Source of the DNA: Streptomyces mangrovisoli
GTDB lineage: Bacteria; Actinomycetota; Actinomycetes; Streptomycetales; Streptomycetaceae
NCBI RefSeq assembly: GCF_000974985.2
Contig: NZ_LAVA02000017.1
Span: forward strand, 1-64,000
Length of the DNA: 64,000 nt
Direction of reading: 5' to 3'
A program made the position numbers and the translations under genes. The notes under the pieces are model-generated. The model saw only the letters and a program-made list of their open reading frames with translations, did not search any database and was not told the DNA's origin. Positions 43,189 to 51,423 of this stretch are shown here, one piece after another (the first letter of the stretch is position 1; each line of letters begins with the position of its first letter).

Positions 43189-43595
43189 CCGGCGGGCGCC
43201 TCCACATGGAGCGCCCGCAGAAAGCCCGCCAGCGTGTCGGCCGCGTGGGCGCCCCGGCTGATCGAGCCGTGGTCCAGCGGCTCGCCGTGAACCCACGTCA
43301 TCACCGTCGAGTGCCTGGGAAAGCGCTCGGACGGTTCGCCGAACCGCACCGGAGCCGGCACCGGGAGCGGAAGGCGCGGAGCCAGCACGGGTAGCCACCG
43401 CCGCTCCTTGAGCTGGCGCTTGGGGGTGGGGTCCATGCGCTGCATGCGCACCGCCAAATCGTCTCCGAGGCGCCACATCTGGTTGCCCCAGCCGCCCGCC
43501 ACCTCGCGGACGGCCAGCCCTGCAAGGTCTGGATGCTGCTCCTGCAGCAGGTCACGAACCAGGTCTGCGGTGATCTCGATCTCGGTGCCGCTCAT
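43186..43595 (-). pseudogene. N-terminal fragment of APH-family phosphotransferase
   Basis: From ATG 43595 the protein reads TADLVRDLLQEQHPDLAGLA, GGWGNQMWRLGDDLAVRMQR and VMTWVHGEPLDHGSI, the N-lobe and hinge of an aminoglycoside/choline-kinase-type phosphotransferase. The C-lobe with the catalytic HGD-x-x-x-x-N motif is missing. After LAGFLRALHVEAPAG the DNA switches to HxlR sequence. The product would be inactive. An ATG with GAGCG before it could still produce a hybrid protein of up to 214 residues. Confidence 0.72.
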
Positions 43596-44770
43596 GCGAA
43601 GTCACAGTACCGAGGCGGCAGGCGAAGCGGCCCACGCCCTCCGGGACATCTCGCTGCGACGCCTGCGGCATCACCGATGCGGTTTCAGAGAGCCACGGGT
43701 CAAAGGCTTCGGGACAAACCGACGGACCGGCTCCAAGGTTCACAGAAGTGACCAGGCCGCATGAGATCACGCCAGACCAGACCGTTCCGGGCCGTGGATG
43801 GCCTGCGTCGCAGCCCCGAGCATGATCAGGCTGCGGGCAGAGGAGCGGGCTGCACGCGGGCAGCCGCATGTCCTCCCGTGGGGAGGAGCGGGAGGAGCGG
43901 CAGGCTCCACGAGGAACCTGGTGCGGCCCGTCGCGTGAGCGAAGCGCGGGGGCCGCGTGCTCACGATGCACCACGTTCCAGCCACATCGGAAGAGGCCGG
44001 CCGAAATTCGTAGGGCAGCCGCGACCCGGAACGCGAATCACACCGCTCCTGCCACCGCGGCCGCTTCGAGGAATGCATGGCGGTCCGCGGTTCCCTCCGG
44101 GTGCCGGGCAGGCAGCGAGCCGCAGGCCTCCGGCCATCTTCCTGCACGTCTGAGCGGCGTCCCAACCCTCTTCCGTGATCCGTAGTTCTTCGGCCAGAGG
44201 GACGGTTGGTACGCCGGTGACCGCCAGCGACAGCTTCTCGTCGGGGCCGCCGAACCTCCCCGTGGACCTCGCCGGCCCCCGGCCGCGCGGTGAGCGTCGC
44301 ATCGATGACGGGGCATACATCGCCGTGGAGATCACTCACGGCGTGCGAGCCTTGGCCCCGGCACTGCTGTCCCTGAACCGGCAAAGGCCCGCAGAGCGTC
44401 CATACCGGCATCCAGCACGCGCCCCTGGAGCCCCCGCACCATGAGCCCCCCTTACCGCCCCCTGGCCGCACTCCGGGCATGGCGCGGACCCGGCCACCGA
44501 CCCGGCCGGCTGCCACGGCATCCCCGTTTCCCGCGACACCGCGTGTCTGGCCCACCTGCCGGACACCGACCGGACCGCCCACCTGACCGGTCTGCGAGCC
44601 GTACACTGCAGGGCCTGACCGGTGACGGCGCCGATGCATTCGAAATCCCGGTCACGCCGCAGGAGGGTCAGAGCCTGCAGTCAGCCGTGGCGGCGACGAC
44701 CAGGCCGACGGCTTGGGCGCTGCGTTGCCGTCCGCGCCGGGTGAGGATCTCCTAGCTAGGCATGTCCGCC
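43596..44770. other. Long stretch with only gene remnants
   Basis: I find no intact gene in these 1.2 kb. A pentapeptide-repeat protein start is recognisable at 44445-44618. A minus-strand frame around 44120-44260 has a coding look (LSLAVTGVPTVPLAEELRIT) but no family. Open frames elsewhere are GC-rich shadows of each other. It appears to be decayed DNA between two SDR genes. Confidence 0.5.
44445..44618 (+). pseudogene. N-terminal remnant of a pentapeptide-repeat protein
   Basis: The frame contains HSGHGADPATDPAGCHGIPV and DTACLAHLPDTDRTAHLTGL, which resembles the start of Streptomyces pentapeptide-repeat proteins (C-x-G, CLAHL, D-R-x-x-x-L). It then runs into a stop (44616-44618). No in-frame start codon is present and the repeat domain is gone. 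Confidence 0.4.
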
Positions 44771-45472
44771 CTACCGCACCACTTCGAGCGCCGCACCGCT
44801 GCCGGGACGCACGAGTCTCGCCCCCTCGCCGAGCGCCCGCACGATCACGTCCACTGCTTCCGGAACGGGCAGTCCCCGCGGCAGCGGCGGCGCTTGGCCC
44901 GCGACGGCGCGCCCGGCGAAGCCCGTGTCCATGTGAGGCAGGTTGATCTCCAGCACGGTCACACCCTGGCGTCGCCGCTCGCGGCGGACCGCCGTCAGCC
45001 AGGTGGCCAGAGCGGCCTTGGCAGCGGCGTAGTCCGCCATCCGGGCCGGTGCCGCCTCGGCGACGATCCCGGTGACAGCCGCGAGAACGCCACCCGCGGG
45101 CAACCGGTCCCCGGCGGCCCTCAGGAACGCCATGGGGGCCAGCGCGTTCACCGCCATCAGGTGTTCGGACACCGCGTCCTCCACCTCCCCGGCCGGCCCG
45201 AAGGCCGCGACTCCGACGCATACGACGACACCGTCCAGGCCGCCCAGCTGGGCCGCCGCCCAGTCGACGGTCTTCGCACAGGAATCGGCGTCCCAGGCGT
45301 CGAAGAGGCGGGCGGGAGCGTGCCCGCACGCCGCCGAGACACGGGTCAGGGCCTCACGGTCACGTCCGGCCAGTGCCGTGCGGGCACCGTGGGCGTGCAG
45401 CCGTACGGCGAGCGCCACCCCGATCTCCCCGGTGGCACCCGGCACCAGAATCCGTGCACCTCGCAGGTCCAT
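44771..45472 (-). CDS. Atypical short-chain dehydrogenase
   Basis: A 233-residue SDR. The nucleotide motif reads LVPGATGEIGVALAVRLHAH, a variant (GATGxIG) of the usual GxxxGxG. The active site has Y-A-A-A-K (MADYAAAKAALATWLTAVRR). The protein is short for the family but has the expected C-terminal loop. The start at 45472 is directly before the Rossmann motif (MDLRGARILVPG). It stands alone with low-quality neighbours on both sides, so the function is open. Catalytic residues are intact, so it may be active. Confidence 0.75.
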   Translation of the reverse strand: MDLRGARILVPGATGEIGVALAVRLHAHGARTALAGRDREALTRVSAACGHAPARLFDAWDADSCAKTVDWAAAQLGGLDGVVVCVGVAAFGPAGEVEDAVSEHLMAVNALAPMAFLRAAGDRLPAGGVLAAVTGIVAEAAPARMADYAAAKAALATWLTAVRRERRRQGVTVLEINLPHMDTGFAGRAVAGQAPPLPRGLPVPEAVDVIVRALGEGARLVRPGSGAALEVVR

Positions 45473-46149
45473 GCCCAGCCTCCCGTCCCGTGCCGCGCCC
45501 GCCCACCTGGCACTACGCGTCCGGTTCGCCGGCCGGCCGCCGGGCGGATGCAGACGCGGGCACACCGGGCACGGCACGTCAGCCTGCCGGCGGCGCACCA
45601 GGGTCGACGGACTCCCCGGTCCGGGTCGGTCGGCGCCTGACCGTGCCGCGCGGCGACCAGCGCGTCCGCGGGCTCCCGCAGGTTCTGTGCGTCGCGGCTG
45701 GGCGGGGTCGTCGGCCGCGGGTACACCGAGGTTCCGCGCCGCGAGCTGCATCTCGCTGAACCCGCGCTGCGAGCCCCGGTGTCGCCCGAACTCGCGCCTA
45801 CAGATGATCTTTGCGTGGTGTCGCGCGCTGGCACGCCAGGAGCGCAGGTCAGCGACCTGCCGTCGGCGACACCACGCACGGAACCTCAGTAACGGCTTCG
45901 CAGCCACCACACGAGCAGGCTGATGCCGCCCAACCCGGCGGCGCCGGCGGCGCCGAGTGCCGCCTGTCGGGCGCGACGGCGCCCGAAGGCGGCCTGGCAG
46001 CCGGTCGCGTCCTCACGGCCCACCGGCCACGCTCGCCGTGGGGTGCGGCGTGACCCATGCGCTCCCTGCCGGGGACCGCATCTCCGGCCCCCGGAAGAGC
46101 GGCAGGGCTGCCAGGAGCAAGGCCGTGATTGACCCCTTACCCTTTCGTG
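45473..46149. other. Stretch without a firm gene
   Basis: A possible tiny minus-strand gene (45886-46023, GTG start) encodes 45 residues ending ALGAAGAAGLGGISLLVWWL, with one membrane helix, but it lacks a clear ribosome-binding site. The rest holds nothing I can name. The right end contains the promoter of the MFS gene. Confidence 0.4.
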
Positions 46150-47559
46150 GTGACCACCGTAGACATCGAGCCGGTATCCGGCCATGGAGGCATGCCCCTC
46201 GCCACGCCGGGCACCGACACCGACACCCTCCTGGGCAGCCGCTACCGCGCGCTGACCCTCGCGATGGTCTCGGTCATCCTGCTCATCGCCTTCGAGGCCA
46301 CCGCCGTCGGCACGGCCATGCCCATCGCCGCACGTGAGCTGGACGGCCTGCCGCTGTACGCCTTCGCCTTCTCCGGGTACTTCACCACCTCGCTCTTCGC
46401 GATGGTCGTCAGCGGCCAGTGGTGCGACCGCACCGGCCCGCTGGCCCCGCTGATCACCGGCATCGGCGCCTTCGCGGCCGGCCTGGTCGTCTCCGGCACC
46501 GCCCAGTCCATGTGGCCGTTCGTGCTGGGCCGCGCGGTACAGGGCGTCGGCGGCGGGCTCGTCATCGTCGCCCTGTACGTCCTCGTCGGCCTGGCCTACC
46601 CCGAACGCCTGCGCCCCTCCGTCATGGCCGCTTTCGCCGCGTCCTGGGTGCTGCCCTCCATCGTCGGCCCGCTCGTGGCCGGCACGGTCACCGAACAGTT
46701 CGGCTGGCGCTGGGTCTTCCTTGCCATCCCCGTGCTCGTCGTGCTCCCCCTCCTCATCGGCCTGCCCGCACTGCGCCGTACGTCCCTGCAGCGGCACGCG
46801 GACGACCGCACCGCCCCCGACCGGCGGCGACTGGGCCTGGCGCTCGCCGTCTCCGCGGGGGCGGGGCTGCTCCAGTACGCCGGGCAGGACCTGCGTCCGC
46901 TGTCGCTGGTCTTCGCGGCGGCGGGCGCCGCGCTCGTCGTACCGGCCGCGCTGGGACTGCTGCCCCGCGGCACCTTCCGCGCGGCCCGCGGGCTGCCGTC
47001 CGTGGTGCTGCTGCGAGGCGTTGCCTCCGGTACGTTCCTGGGCGCCGAGAGCTTCGTCCCGCTGATGCTCGTCACGCAGCGGCACATGTCCCCGACCCTC
47101 GCCGGGCTCTCCCTGGCAGGCGGTGGCGTCACCTGGGGCGTCGGCTCCTGGATCCAGGGCCGCCCCCGGTTCGAGCCCCACCGCGAGCGCCTGGTCGCCC
47201 TCGGCACATTGCTCATGGCCGCCGCCATCGCCGGCGCCGCCCTGCCGCTTCTGGACGCCGCCCCCAGCTGGAGCGCGGCCGCGGCGTGGGCCGTGGGCGG
47301 CCTGGGCGCGGGCCTGGTCATCTCCTCTCTGAGCGTCATCCTCTTCAAGCTCTCGCCGCCCTCCGAAGCCGGCGCCAACTCGGCTGCCCTGCAGGTTTCC
47401 GACGCCCTGTCCAGCGTCGTCCTCGTAGCCTCCGCGGGCACGGTCTTCGCCGCCCTCGGCGGGGCGAAGGGTGCCTTCACCGCCATCTTCATCCCGCTGG
47501 CCGCGCTCTCCCTCGCGGGCGTCGGGGTCGCGGCCAGGCTCCGCCAGAAAGCCGGGTGA
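46150..47559 (+). CDS. Major facilitator superfamily exporter
   Basis: A 469-residue transporter with about 12-14 membrane helices. VSVILLIAFEATAVGTAMPI starts the first helix. GQWCDRTGPLAPLITGIGAF is motif A-like, and PFVLGRAVQGVGGGLVIVAL is motif B/C-like for drug:proton antiporters. The start is uncertain: GTG 46150 (or 46147) gives the usual short cytoplasmic leader; no clear ribosome-binding site precedes it. A hairpin follows the stop. Efflux of a drug-like or metabolite molecule is a general guess, and there is no adjacent regulator to narrow it. Confidence 0.85.
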   Translation: MTTVDIEPVSGHGGMPLATPGTDTDTLLGSRYRALTLAMVSVILLIAFEATAVGTAMPIAARELDGLPLYAFAFSGYFTTSLFAMVVSGQWCDRTGPLAPLITGIGAFAAGLVVSGTAQSMWPFVLGRAVQGVGGGLVIVALYVLVGLAYPERLRPSVMAAFAASWVLPSIVGPLVAGTVTEQFGWRWVFLAIPVLVVLPLLIGLPALRRTSLQRHADDRTAPDRRRLGLALAVSAGAGLLQYAGQDLRPLSLVFAAAGAALVVPAALGLLPRGTFRAARGLPSVVLLRGVASGTFLGAESFVPLMLVTQRHMSPTLAGLSLAGGGVTWGVGSWIQGRPRFEPHRERLVALGTLLMAAAIAGAALPLLDAAPSWSAAAAWAVGGLGAGLVISSLSVILFKLSPPSEAGANSAALQVSDALSSVVLVASAGTVFAALGGAKGAFTAIFIPLAALSLAGVGVAARLRQKAG

Positions 47560-47564
47560 GGCCG

Positions 47565-47591
47565 CCCGCCGACGGTTACCGTCCCGGCGGG
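47565..47591. terminator. Hairpin after MFS gene
   Basis: CCCGCCGACGG and CCGTCCCGGCGGG pair with one or two bulged bases around a TTA loop, six bases past the MFS stop. It lies between convergent genes and may act on the rightward one. Confidence 0.6.
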
Positions 47592-47786
47592 AGCGGGCCG
47601 ACCGTTTCCGATGTCCGGCTGGGTCCAAGCCACAGCGGTCACGGGGTACGCATCTCGGCGAAGTAGCCGGAGACGGTCCGGGGGGCGGGGTGGTCGGGGC
47701 CGAGCGCCGTGGTGGGTGCGGCGATCGCGGACTCGTAGAGCGGGATGGCACGGTAACAAGGCAACTGGGCCCAGACACATCGCTGC

Positions 47787-48695
47787 TCACGGCGTGCCCT
47801 CGGCCTGCCACGGCTGCCCCTCCCAGGGCCGCGGTCCCGTGCCCTCCTGCCAGCGCTGCAGTTGCGGGCCGTCGACGCACACGATGCCGCACTGCTCCGC
47901 GTAGTCGAGTGCGGGGGCCGTGAAGTCGCTGGTGGTGACCACGACGGCGACGTCGGCCCCGTGAACGGTGAAGCAGGTGCCTCCGAAACGCTGGAGGTCC
48001 TGCGATCCGACGCGGTTGTCGTCGCAGTACCGCTTGCACTGGATGACGACCAGGCGCCCCTCGGGCGTCCTCGCCACCACGTCGGCGCCCAGGTCGCCGG
48101 CCCCGCCCACGACGTCCACGTCGAGACAGCCGTCGCGGCGGCACAGTTCGGCCACCGCCTGCTCGAACTCGTCAGGGTCCAGGGCCTCGTAGGCGATCTC
48201 CACCGGGGCGGCGGGCACCTCGAGCACCTCGGGCACCTCGAGCACCTCGAGCACCTCGGGCACCTCGGGCACCTCGAGCACCTCGGGCACCTCGGGCACC
48301 TCGGGCACCTCGGGCACGGTCTCGGGAAGCAGCACAGTAGCCTCCGCACCGGCCCCGGCGGGGGCCAGAGCGACGGCGGCAGCCGGTGACGCCGCGTCGA
48401 GCGCTTCGACCGCCGTCTGGGTGGCGTCCTCCAGGGCCTGGGCCGAGCGGCGCGCGATCCTCGCCGCCGATTTCCGGCGCTTCTCGCGGCAGCCGGCCAT
48501 GACGGCGCTGACGCCCATCAGGACCAGCGCCACAGCCCAGGCGGGACGGTGCACCGCGGCCGCGAAGGCCGTGCGAGCGGCCGCGCCCACCAGGGCCAGG
48601 ATCACGGCGAGCAGGGTGAAGTAGAGGGCCGTCGCGCGGAGTTCGAAGCGGCGGGGGCGGCGCGTGGTGCGCCGGTCGCGTGCGGGAACGGCCAT
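47787..48695 (-). CDS. Membrane-anchored Mrr-like restriction endonuclease-fold protein
   Basis: A 302-residue protein in three parts. Two membrane helices (TALYFTLLAVILALVGAAAR and PAWAVALVLMGVSAVMAGC, about residues 20-70) come first. A linker with 11 repeats of EVP/EVL follows. The C-terminal PD-(D/E)xK nuclease domain of the Mrr_cat type has LDPDEFEQAVAELCRRDGCL, GAGDLGADVV and LVVIQCKRYCDDNRVGSQDL (the Asp and Q-x-K catalytic pair). The ATG at 48695 has GGAGG upstream. The family acts on modified or foreign DNA; a membrane-tethered form could guard against incoming DNA. The repeat length may vary between strains. Confidence 0.82.
   Translation of the reverse strand: MAVPARDRRTTRRPRRFELRATALYFTLLAVILALVGAAARTAFAAAVHRPAWAVALVLMGVSAVMAGCREKRRKSAARIARRSAQALEDATQTAVEALDAASPAAAVALAPAGAGAEATVLLPETVPEVPEVPEVPEVLEVPEVPEVLEVLEVPEVLEVPAAPVEIAYEALDPDEFEQAVAELCRRDGCLDVDVVGGAGDLGADVVARTPEGRLVVIQCKRYCDDNRVGSQDLQRFGGTCFTVHGADVAVVVTTSDFTAPALDYAEQCGIVCVDGPQLQRWQEGTGPRPWEGQPWQAEGTP
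48213..48311 (-). repeat. Eleven 9-bp tandem repeats inside the Mrr-like gene
   Basis: The unit on the plus strand is GRGCACCTC, repeated 11 times without interruption (99 bases), encoding EVP or EVL. Because the unit is a multiple of three, copy changes would lengthen or shorten the linker without a frameshift. Confidence 0.9.
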
Positions 48696-49038
48696 GGTGA
48701 TGTTTCCTCCCCCTGGGACGTCAACGAAGATCAATTCGCGTCTTCCCAGGCAGCGGCCGTTCTATCTGCTCCATCGTGCGGGCCTCGTTCGGCCCGGGGG
48801 CAGACTCGGACTCTCCTGCGCCGGCGGGCGTCTGGGAGCGTTTGCGGGTATCTGGGGACATCTGGAGGGGCGTGCGCGGCAGGCGTGTCGGGGGGCGGCG
48901 GGCCCGCGCGATGGCCTTCCGCGCCCAGTCGGTGCGCTCGGCACGCGCGCCATGGCTGCGCCCTGCCGGGCCGCGGGCAGCAGGACCGAGCGAATCCGGC
49001 CCGGGATGCCTTCGCGCTTCCGGGGCATCCGGTGAGCC
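48696..49038. other. Divergent intergenic region without a gene
   Basis: No gene is convincing in these 343 bases between the leftward Mrr-like gene and the rightward DUF1206 gene. Both promoters should lie here. I see no strong palindrome. Confidence 0.5.
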
Positions 49039-49872
49039 ATGGCTACTGGATCCGCAACAGCACACGGTCAGGCAAGACGTGCGGCGAACAGCAAGGCGGT
49101 CGCGGCAGCGGCCCGCGCCGGCTTCGTCGCCCGCGGTGTCATCTACGCACTGGTCGGAGTCCTCTCCCTTCGGATCGCCTTCTCCGGTGGGGGCGAGCAG
49201 GCCGACCGGGGCGGCGCGATCGCCGAGATCGCCCAAAAGCCCTTCGGCACCGCACTGTTGTGGCTGCTCGGGATCGCCCTGGCCGGGATGGCCCTGTGGC
49301 GGCTGTCCGAGGCCGCCTTCGGGCAGGCGGGACCCGACGGCGACAAGCCGAGCAAGAGGGTGATGTCCGCGGGGCGTTGTGTCTTCTACGGCTTCGTCGC
49401 GTACTCCGTGCTGTCCTACGCGGCCGGGCACAAGAGCAGCGGCAGCGGCAGTTCCGACCAGAACTCCCAGGACGTCACGGCGAAGGCGCTGGAGTGGCCC
49501 GGCGGGCAGTGGATCGTCGCCGTCGCCGGTGCCGGGGTGGTCGCGGCCGGAGTATGGATCGCGATCCGGGCTCTCCTGCGCAAGTTCGAGAAACATCTCA
49601 AGACGACGGAGATGTCCCGGAGGACTCGTCAAGTCGTCTCCTTCTTCGGCGTGTTCGGCGGTACGGCCCGCGGCATCATCTTCGCCACGGCGGGCGGTTT
49701 CGCCATCACGGCGGCCGTCCAGCACAAGCCGGGCAAGGCCAAGGGCATGGACAACACCTTGCGTACGTTCGCCGACACCCCTGCGGGCCCCTGGCTGTTG
49801 GCACTGATAGCCGTCGGACTCATCGCCTTCGGAGTCTTCTCCTGGGCCAACGCCCGCTGGCGCAAGGTCTGA
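49039..49872 (+). CDS. DUF1206 membrane protein
   Basis: A 277-residue protein with three repeats of a two-helix unit: ARAGFVARGVIYALVGVLSL, SAGRCVFYGFVAYSVLSYAA and FFGVFGGTARGIIFATAGGF, each with the ARxGFxARGxIY-like motif that defines DUF1206. Six membrane helices in total are expected. The ATG is at 49039, after GGTGAGCC. Function is unknown; the family is common in actinobacteria and often near stress genes. The neighbour downstream is the small YeaQ/YmgE-like stress protein, which would fit an envelope-stress role. Confidence 0.88.
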   Translation: MATGSATAHGQARRAANSKAVAAAARAGFVARGVIYALVGVLSLRIAFSGGGEQADRGGAIAEIAQKPFGTALLWLLGIALAGMALWRLSEAAFGQAGPDGDKPSKRVMSAGRCVFYGFVAYSVLSYAAGHKSSGSGSSDQNSQDVTAKALEWPGGQWIVAVAGAGVVAAGVWIAIRALLRKFEKHLKTTEMSRRTRQVVSFFGVFGGTARGIIFATAGGFAITAAVQHKPGKAKGMDNTLRTFADTPAGPWLLALIAVGLIAFGVFSWANARWRKV

Positions 49873-49988
49873 TCGACCCGGCGGGCTGGGGGTGCGACAT
49901 GCCCTGGCGGCAGGGCCCGGACCGCCGACGGAATCGTCACCGCCGGGGAGATCGGCCCCCGCACGCCAGAGGCTGGGACTGGAAGCGG

Positions 49989-50024
49989 CCCACCGGTCCC
50001 ACCGGTCCCACCGATCCCACCGAT
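49989..50024 (+). repeat. Four 9-bp tandem repeats
   Basis: CCCACCGRT is repeated four times in the intergenic space after the DUF1206 gene. It is non-coding as far as I can tell. Confidence 0.8.
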
Positions 50025-50081
50025 CCCGCCGAGCACTGGCCACCACGTCGAGAACCGTCAAAGAGCCTTTATCCGGATGGG

Positions 50082-50104
50082 ACGTTTGTTCGGTCTCCAT
50101 CGGT
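50082..50104 (+). promoter_or_regulatory. Possible sigma-B-type promoter
   Basis: GTTT at 50082-50085 and CGGTAC at 50099-50104, 13 bases apart, resemble the GTTT...GGGTA elements of Streptomyces SigB-type promoters. It lies 47 bases before the YeaQ-like gene, a family that is often stress-controlled. Confidence 0.35.
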
Positions 50105-50150
50105 ACACACGAAGAGCTGACACCACCTCTATTCGAGAGCGGAGACACAC

Positions 50151-50429
50151 ATGGGCATCATCGCGTGGATCATCATCGGCCTGCTCGCCGGCGCCATCGC
50201 CAAGGCCCTGATGCCGGGCAAGGACCCGGGCGGCATCATCGTCACCATGCTCATCGGCATCGTCGGCGGCCTGCTCGGAGGCTGGCTGGGCAAGGTCATC
50301 TTCGGCGTTGACTCCGTCGACGGGTTCTTCGACCTCTCGACCTGGATCGCCGCGATCGTCGGTTCCCTCATCCTGCTCGTTCTCTACCGGCTCGTGACGG
50401 GCAACCGGCATTCCCACCGCCACGCCTGA
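50151..50429 (+). CDS. GlsB/YeaQ/YmgE-family stress membrane protein
   Basis: A 92-residue membrane protein. The family signature (IIAWIIIGLLAGAIAKALMP and GGIIVTMLIGIVGGLLGGWL, with the glycine zipper) is followed by a third helix STWIAAIVGSLILLVLYRLV and a His-rich tail GNRHSHRHA. The ATG at 50151 has GGAGA upstream. Members are transglycosylase-associated-like small proteins induced by envelope or acid stress. Slightly longer than usual because of a loop GVDSVDGFFDL. A terminator-like hairpin follows 42 bases later. Confidence 0.92.
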   Translation: MGIIAWIIIGLLAGAIAKALMPGKDPGGIIVTMLIGIVGGLLGGWLGKVIFGVDSVDGFFDLSTWIAAIVGSLILLVLYRLVTGNRHSHRHA

Positions 50430-50470
50430 CCGGCGAGGCGCACGCCCGTACACACGCTCGTACCAGCTGA

Positions 50471-50503
50471 ACGGCTCCCCCTGACACACAGGACGGGAGC
50501 CGT
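50471..50503. terminator. Hairpin after stress gene
   Basis: ACGGCTCCC and GGGAGCCGT form 9-base perfect arms around a 15-base loop, 42 bases after the YeaQ-like gene. Confidence 0.65.
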
Positions 50504-50638
50504 CGGCATGTCCAGGCTCCGACGAGAGGCGTACCCCACATCCGACGGAGGCGGTTTCGGGGTATTCGGATCAGAGACGAAGGCGTCTCGGACCACGGAC
50601 GAGCGCCTCCCGGAACGGAGACGGAGGCAGGATCGACT

Positions 50639-50654
50639 GTTGTCGTTTGACAAC
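50639..50654. promoter_or_regulatory. Inverted repeat GTTGTC-GACAAC
   Basis: GTTGTC and GACAAC flank GTTT. It resembles MarR-type sites in length and includes a TTGACA-like element. It lies downstream of the MarR gene rather than before it, so its role is unclear. Confidence 0.35.
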
Positions 50655-50792
50655 TATGGTCAGGAGGCAAGAAAGTGGCGGTGTCGCACTGCACGGGGAA
50701 GGGTCTGCAATGTTCCGGAGGGCGGAGGTCGCTCCGTGCGCCGGCCGTCAAGGGCCCGGAGCTTCGGGGCAACGGGCGGCCCGGCCCGGCGA

Positions 50793-51272
50793 TCAGGCCG
50801 TACCGGCCCGCGGGGTCGTGTCGTGAATCTGTACGGCCGCCGTGTCGCAGAACGACTCCAGCCCCTCGAGGAGCGCCGCCCGCTTGGCGGGAGGCATCTG
50901 CTCCAGCACCGCCTGGAGCTCGCGCTCCCGACGCTCACGCAGGCCGTCGAGGAAGGTGCGGCCGCGATCGCTGAGGTGCAGCCGCACCTCACGCCGGTCG
51001 GCGGGGCTGACCACACGGTCGACGAAGCCTGCGGCCACCAGGCGGTCGCAGAGCCTGCTGGTGGACGGTGGCGTCGAGGCAAGACTGTCCGCGAGGGTGC
51101 GCAGGTTGATGCCGTCCTGGTGTTCCAGCATCAGCAGGACGCGCATCTGGGACGGAGAGGCGGGTGCCGTCGACGCGCGGCCCCACAGGACTTCCAGCAA
51201 CTCCACGGCGGTCAAGGTCACACGCGCGACCTCGACCGGCTCGGGGCGGGGGCGGAAGACAGTCACCGTCAC
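50793..51272 (-). CDS. MarR-family transcriptional regulator
   Basis: A 159-residue MarR protein from the GTG at 51272. A longer frame upstream is Arg/Pro-rich and unlikely. The winged helix shows MRVLLMLEHQDGINLRTLAD, STPPSTSRLCDRLVAAGFVD and the wing VSPADRREVRLHLSDRG. The C-terminal helix has REREL-QAVLEQMPPAKRAALL. It is divergent from the first PP2C gene (start 51424), with about 150 bases between, so it is probably its regulator. A close relative stands at the other end of the island (56213). Confidence 0.85.
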   Translation of the reverse strand: MTVTVFRPRPEPVEVARVTLTAVELLEVLWGRASTAPASPSQMRVLLMLEHQDGINLRTLADSLASTPPSTSRLCDRLVAAGFVDRVVSPADRREVRLHLSDRGRTFLDGLRERRERELQAVLEQMPPAKRAALLEGLESFCDTAAVQIHDTTPRAGTA

Positions 51273-51423
51273 ACTCTCGCAGGCACCTGGGACGGCTGCC
51301 AGCGTACTAGGTGCCGGTAGCGGCAAGAGATGGTTCGGACGACCTGACAGGACCCGGTTCGGGCGCGGCCTCGTCCGGATGAGGTTCGTACGCGTCCGGC
51401 GAAGGATGGGTGTATTCACGATC

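Larger units (their letters stand above)
50430..50792. other. Region between stress gene and MarR gene
   Basis: Convergent spacer. It contains a terminator-like hairpin (50471-50503) and an inverted repeat (50639-50654) next to a good ribosome-binding site (AGGAGG at 50662). That site precedes a GTG at 50675, but the open frame there has no recognisable protein and runs antisense into the MarR gene. Confidence 0.5.

Noticed and set aside
42951..43595. An intact 214-residue aminoglycoside phosphotransferase.
   Set aside because: The C-lobe with the catalytic HGD region is missing. The last third is HxlR DNA read in a wrong frame.
45886..48144. A leftward frame of about 750 codons under the MFS gene.
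   Set aside because: It is a shadow of the transporter and of the Mrr-like gene, with low-complexity Gly/Arg/Glu sequence and no domain.
48213..48311. Possible CRISPR array.
   Set aside because: The repeats are 9 bases, directly adjacent without spacers, and lie inside a coding frame, so this is a minisatellite.
49989..50024. Possible collagen-like coding repeat (TGPTGP in one frame).
   Set aside because: Only four units, no start or ribosome-binding site nearby, and the frame antisense to it is equally open.
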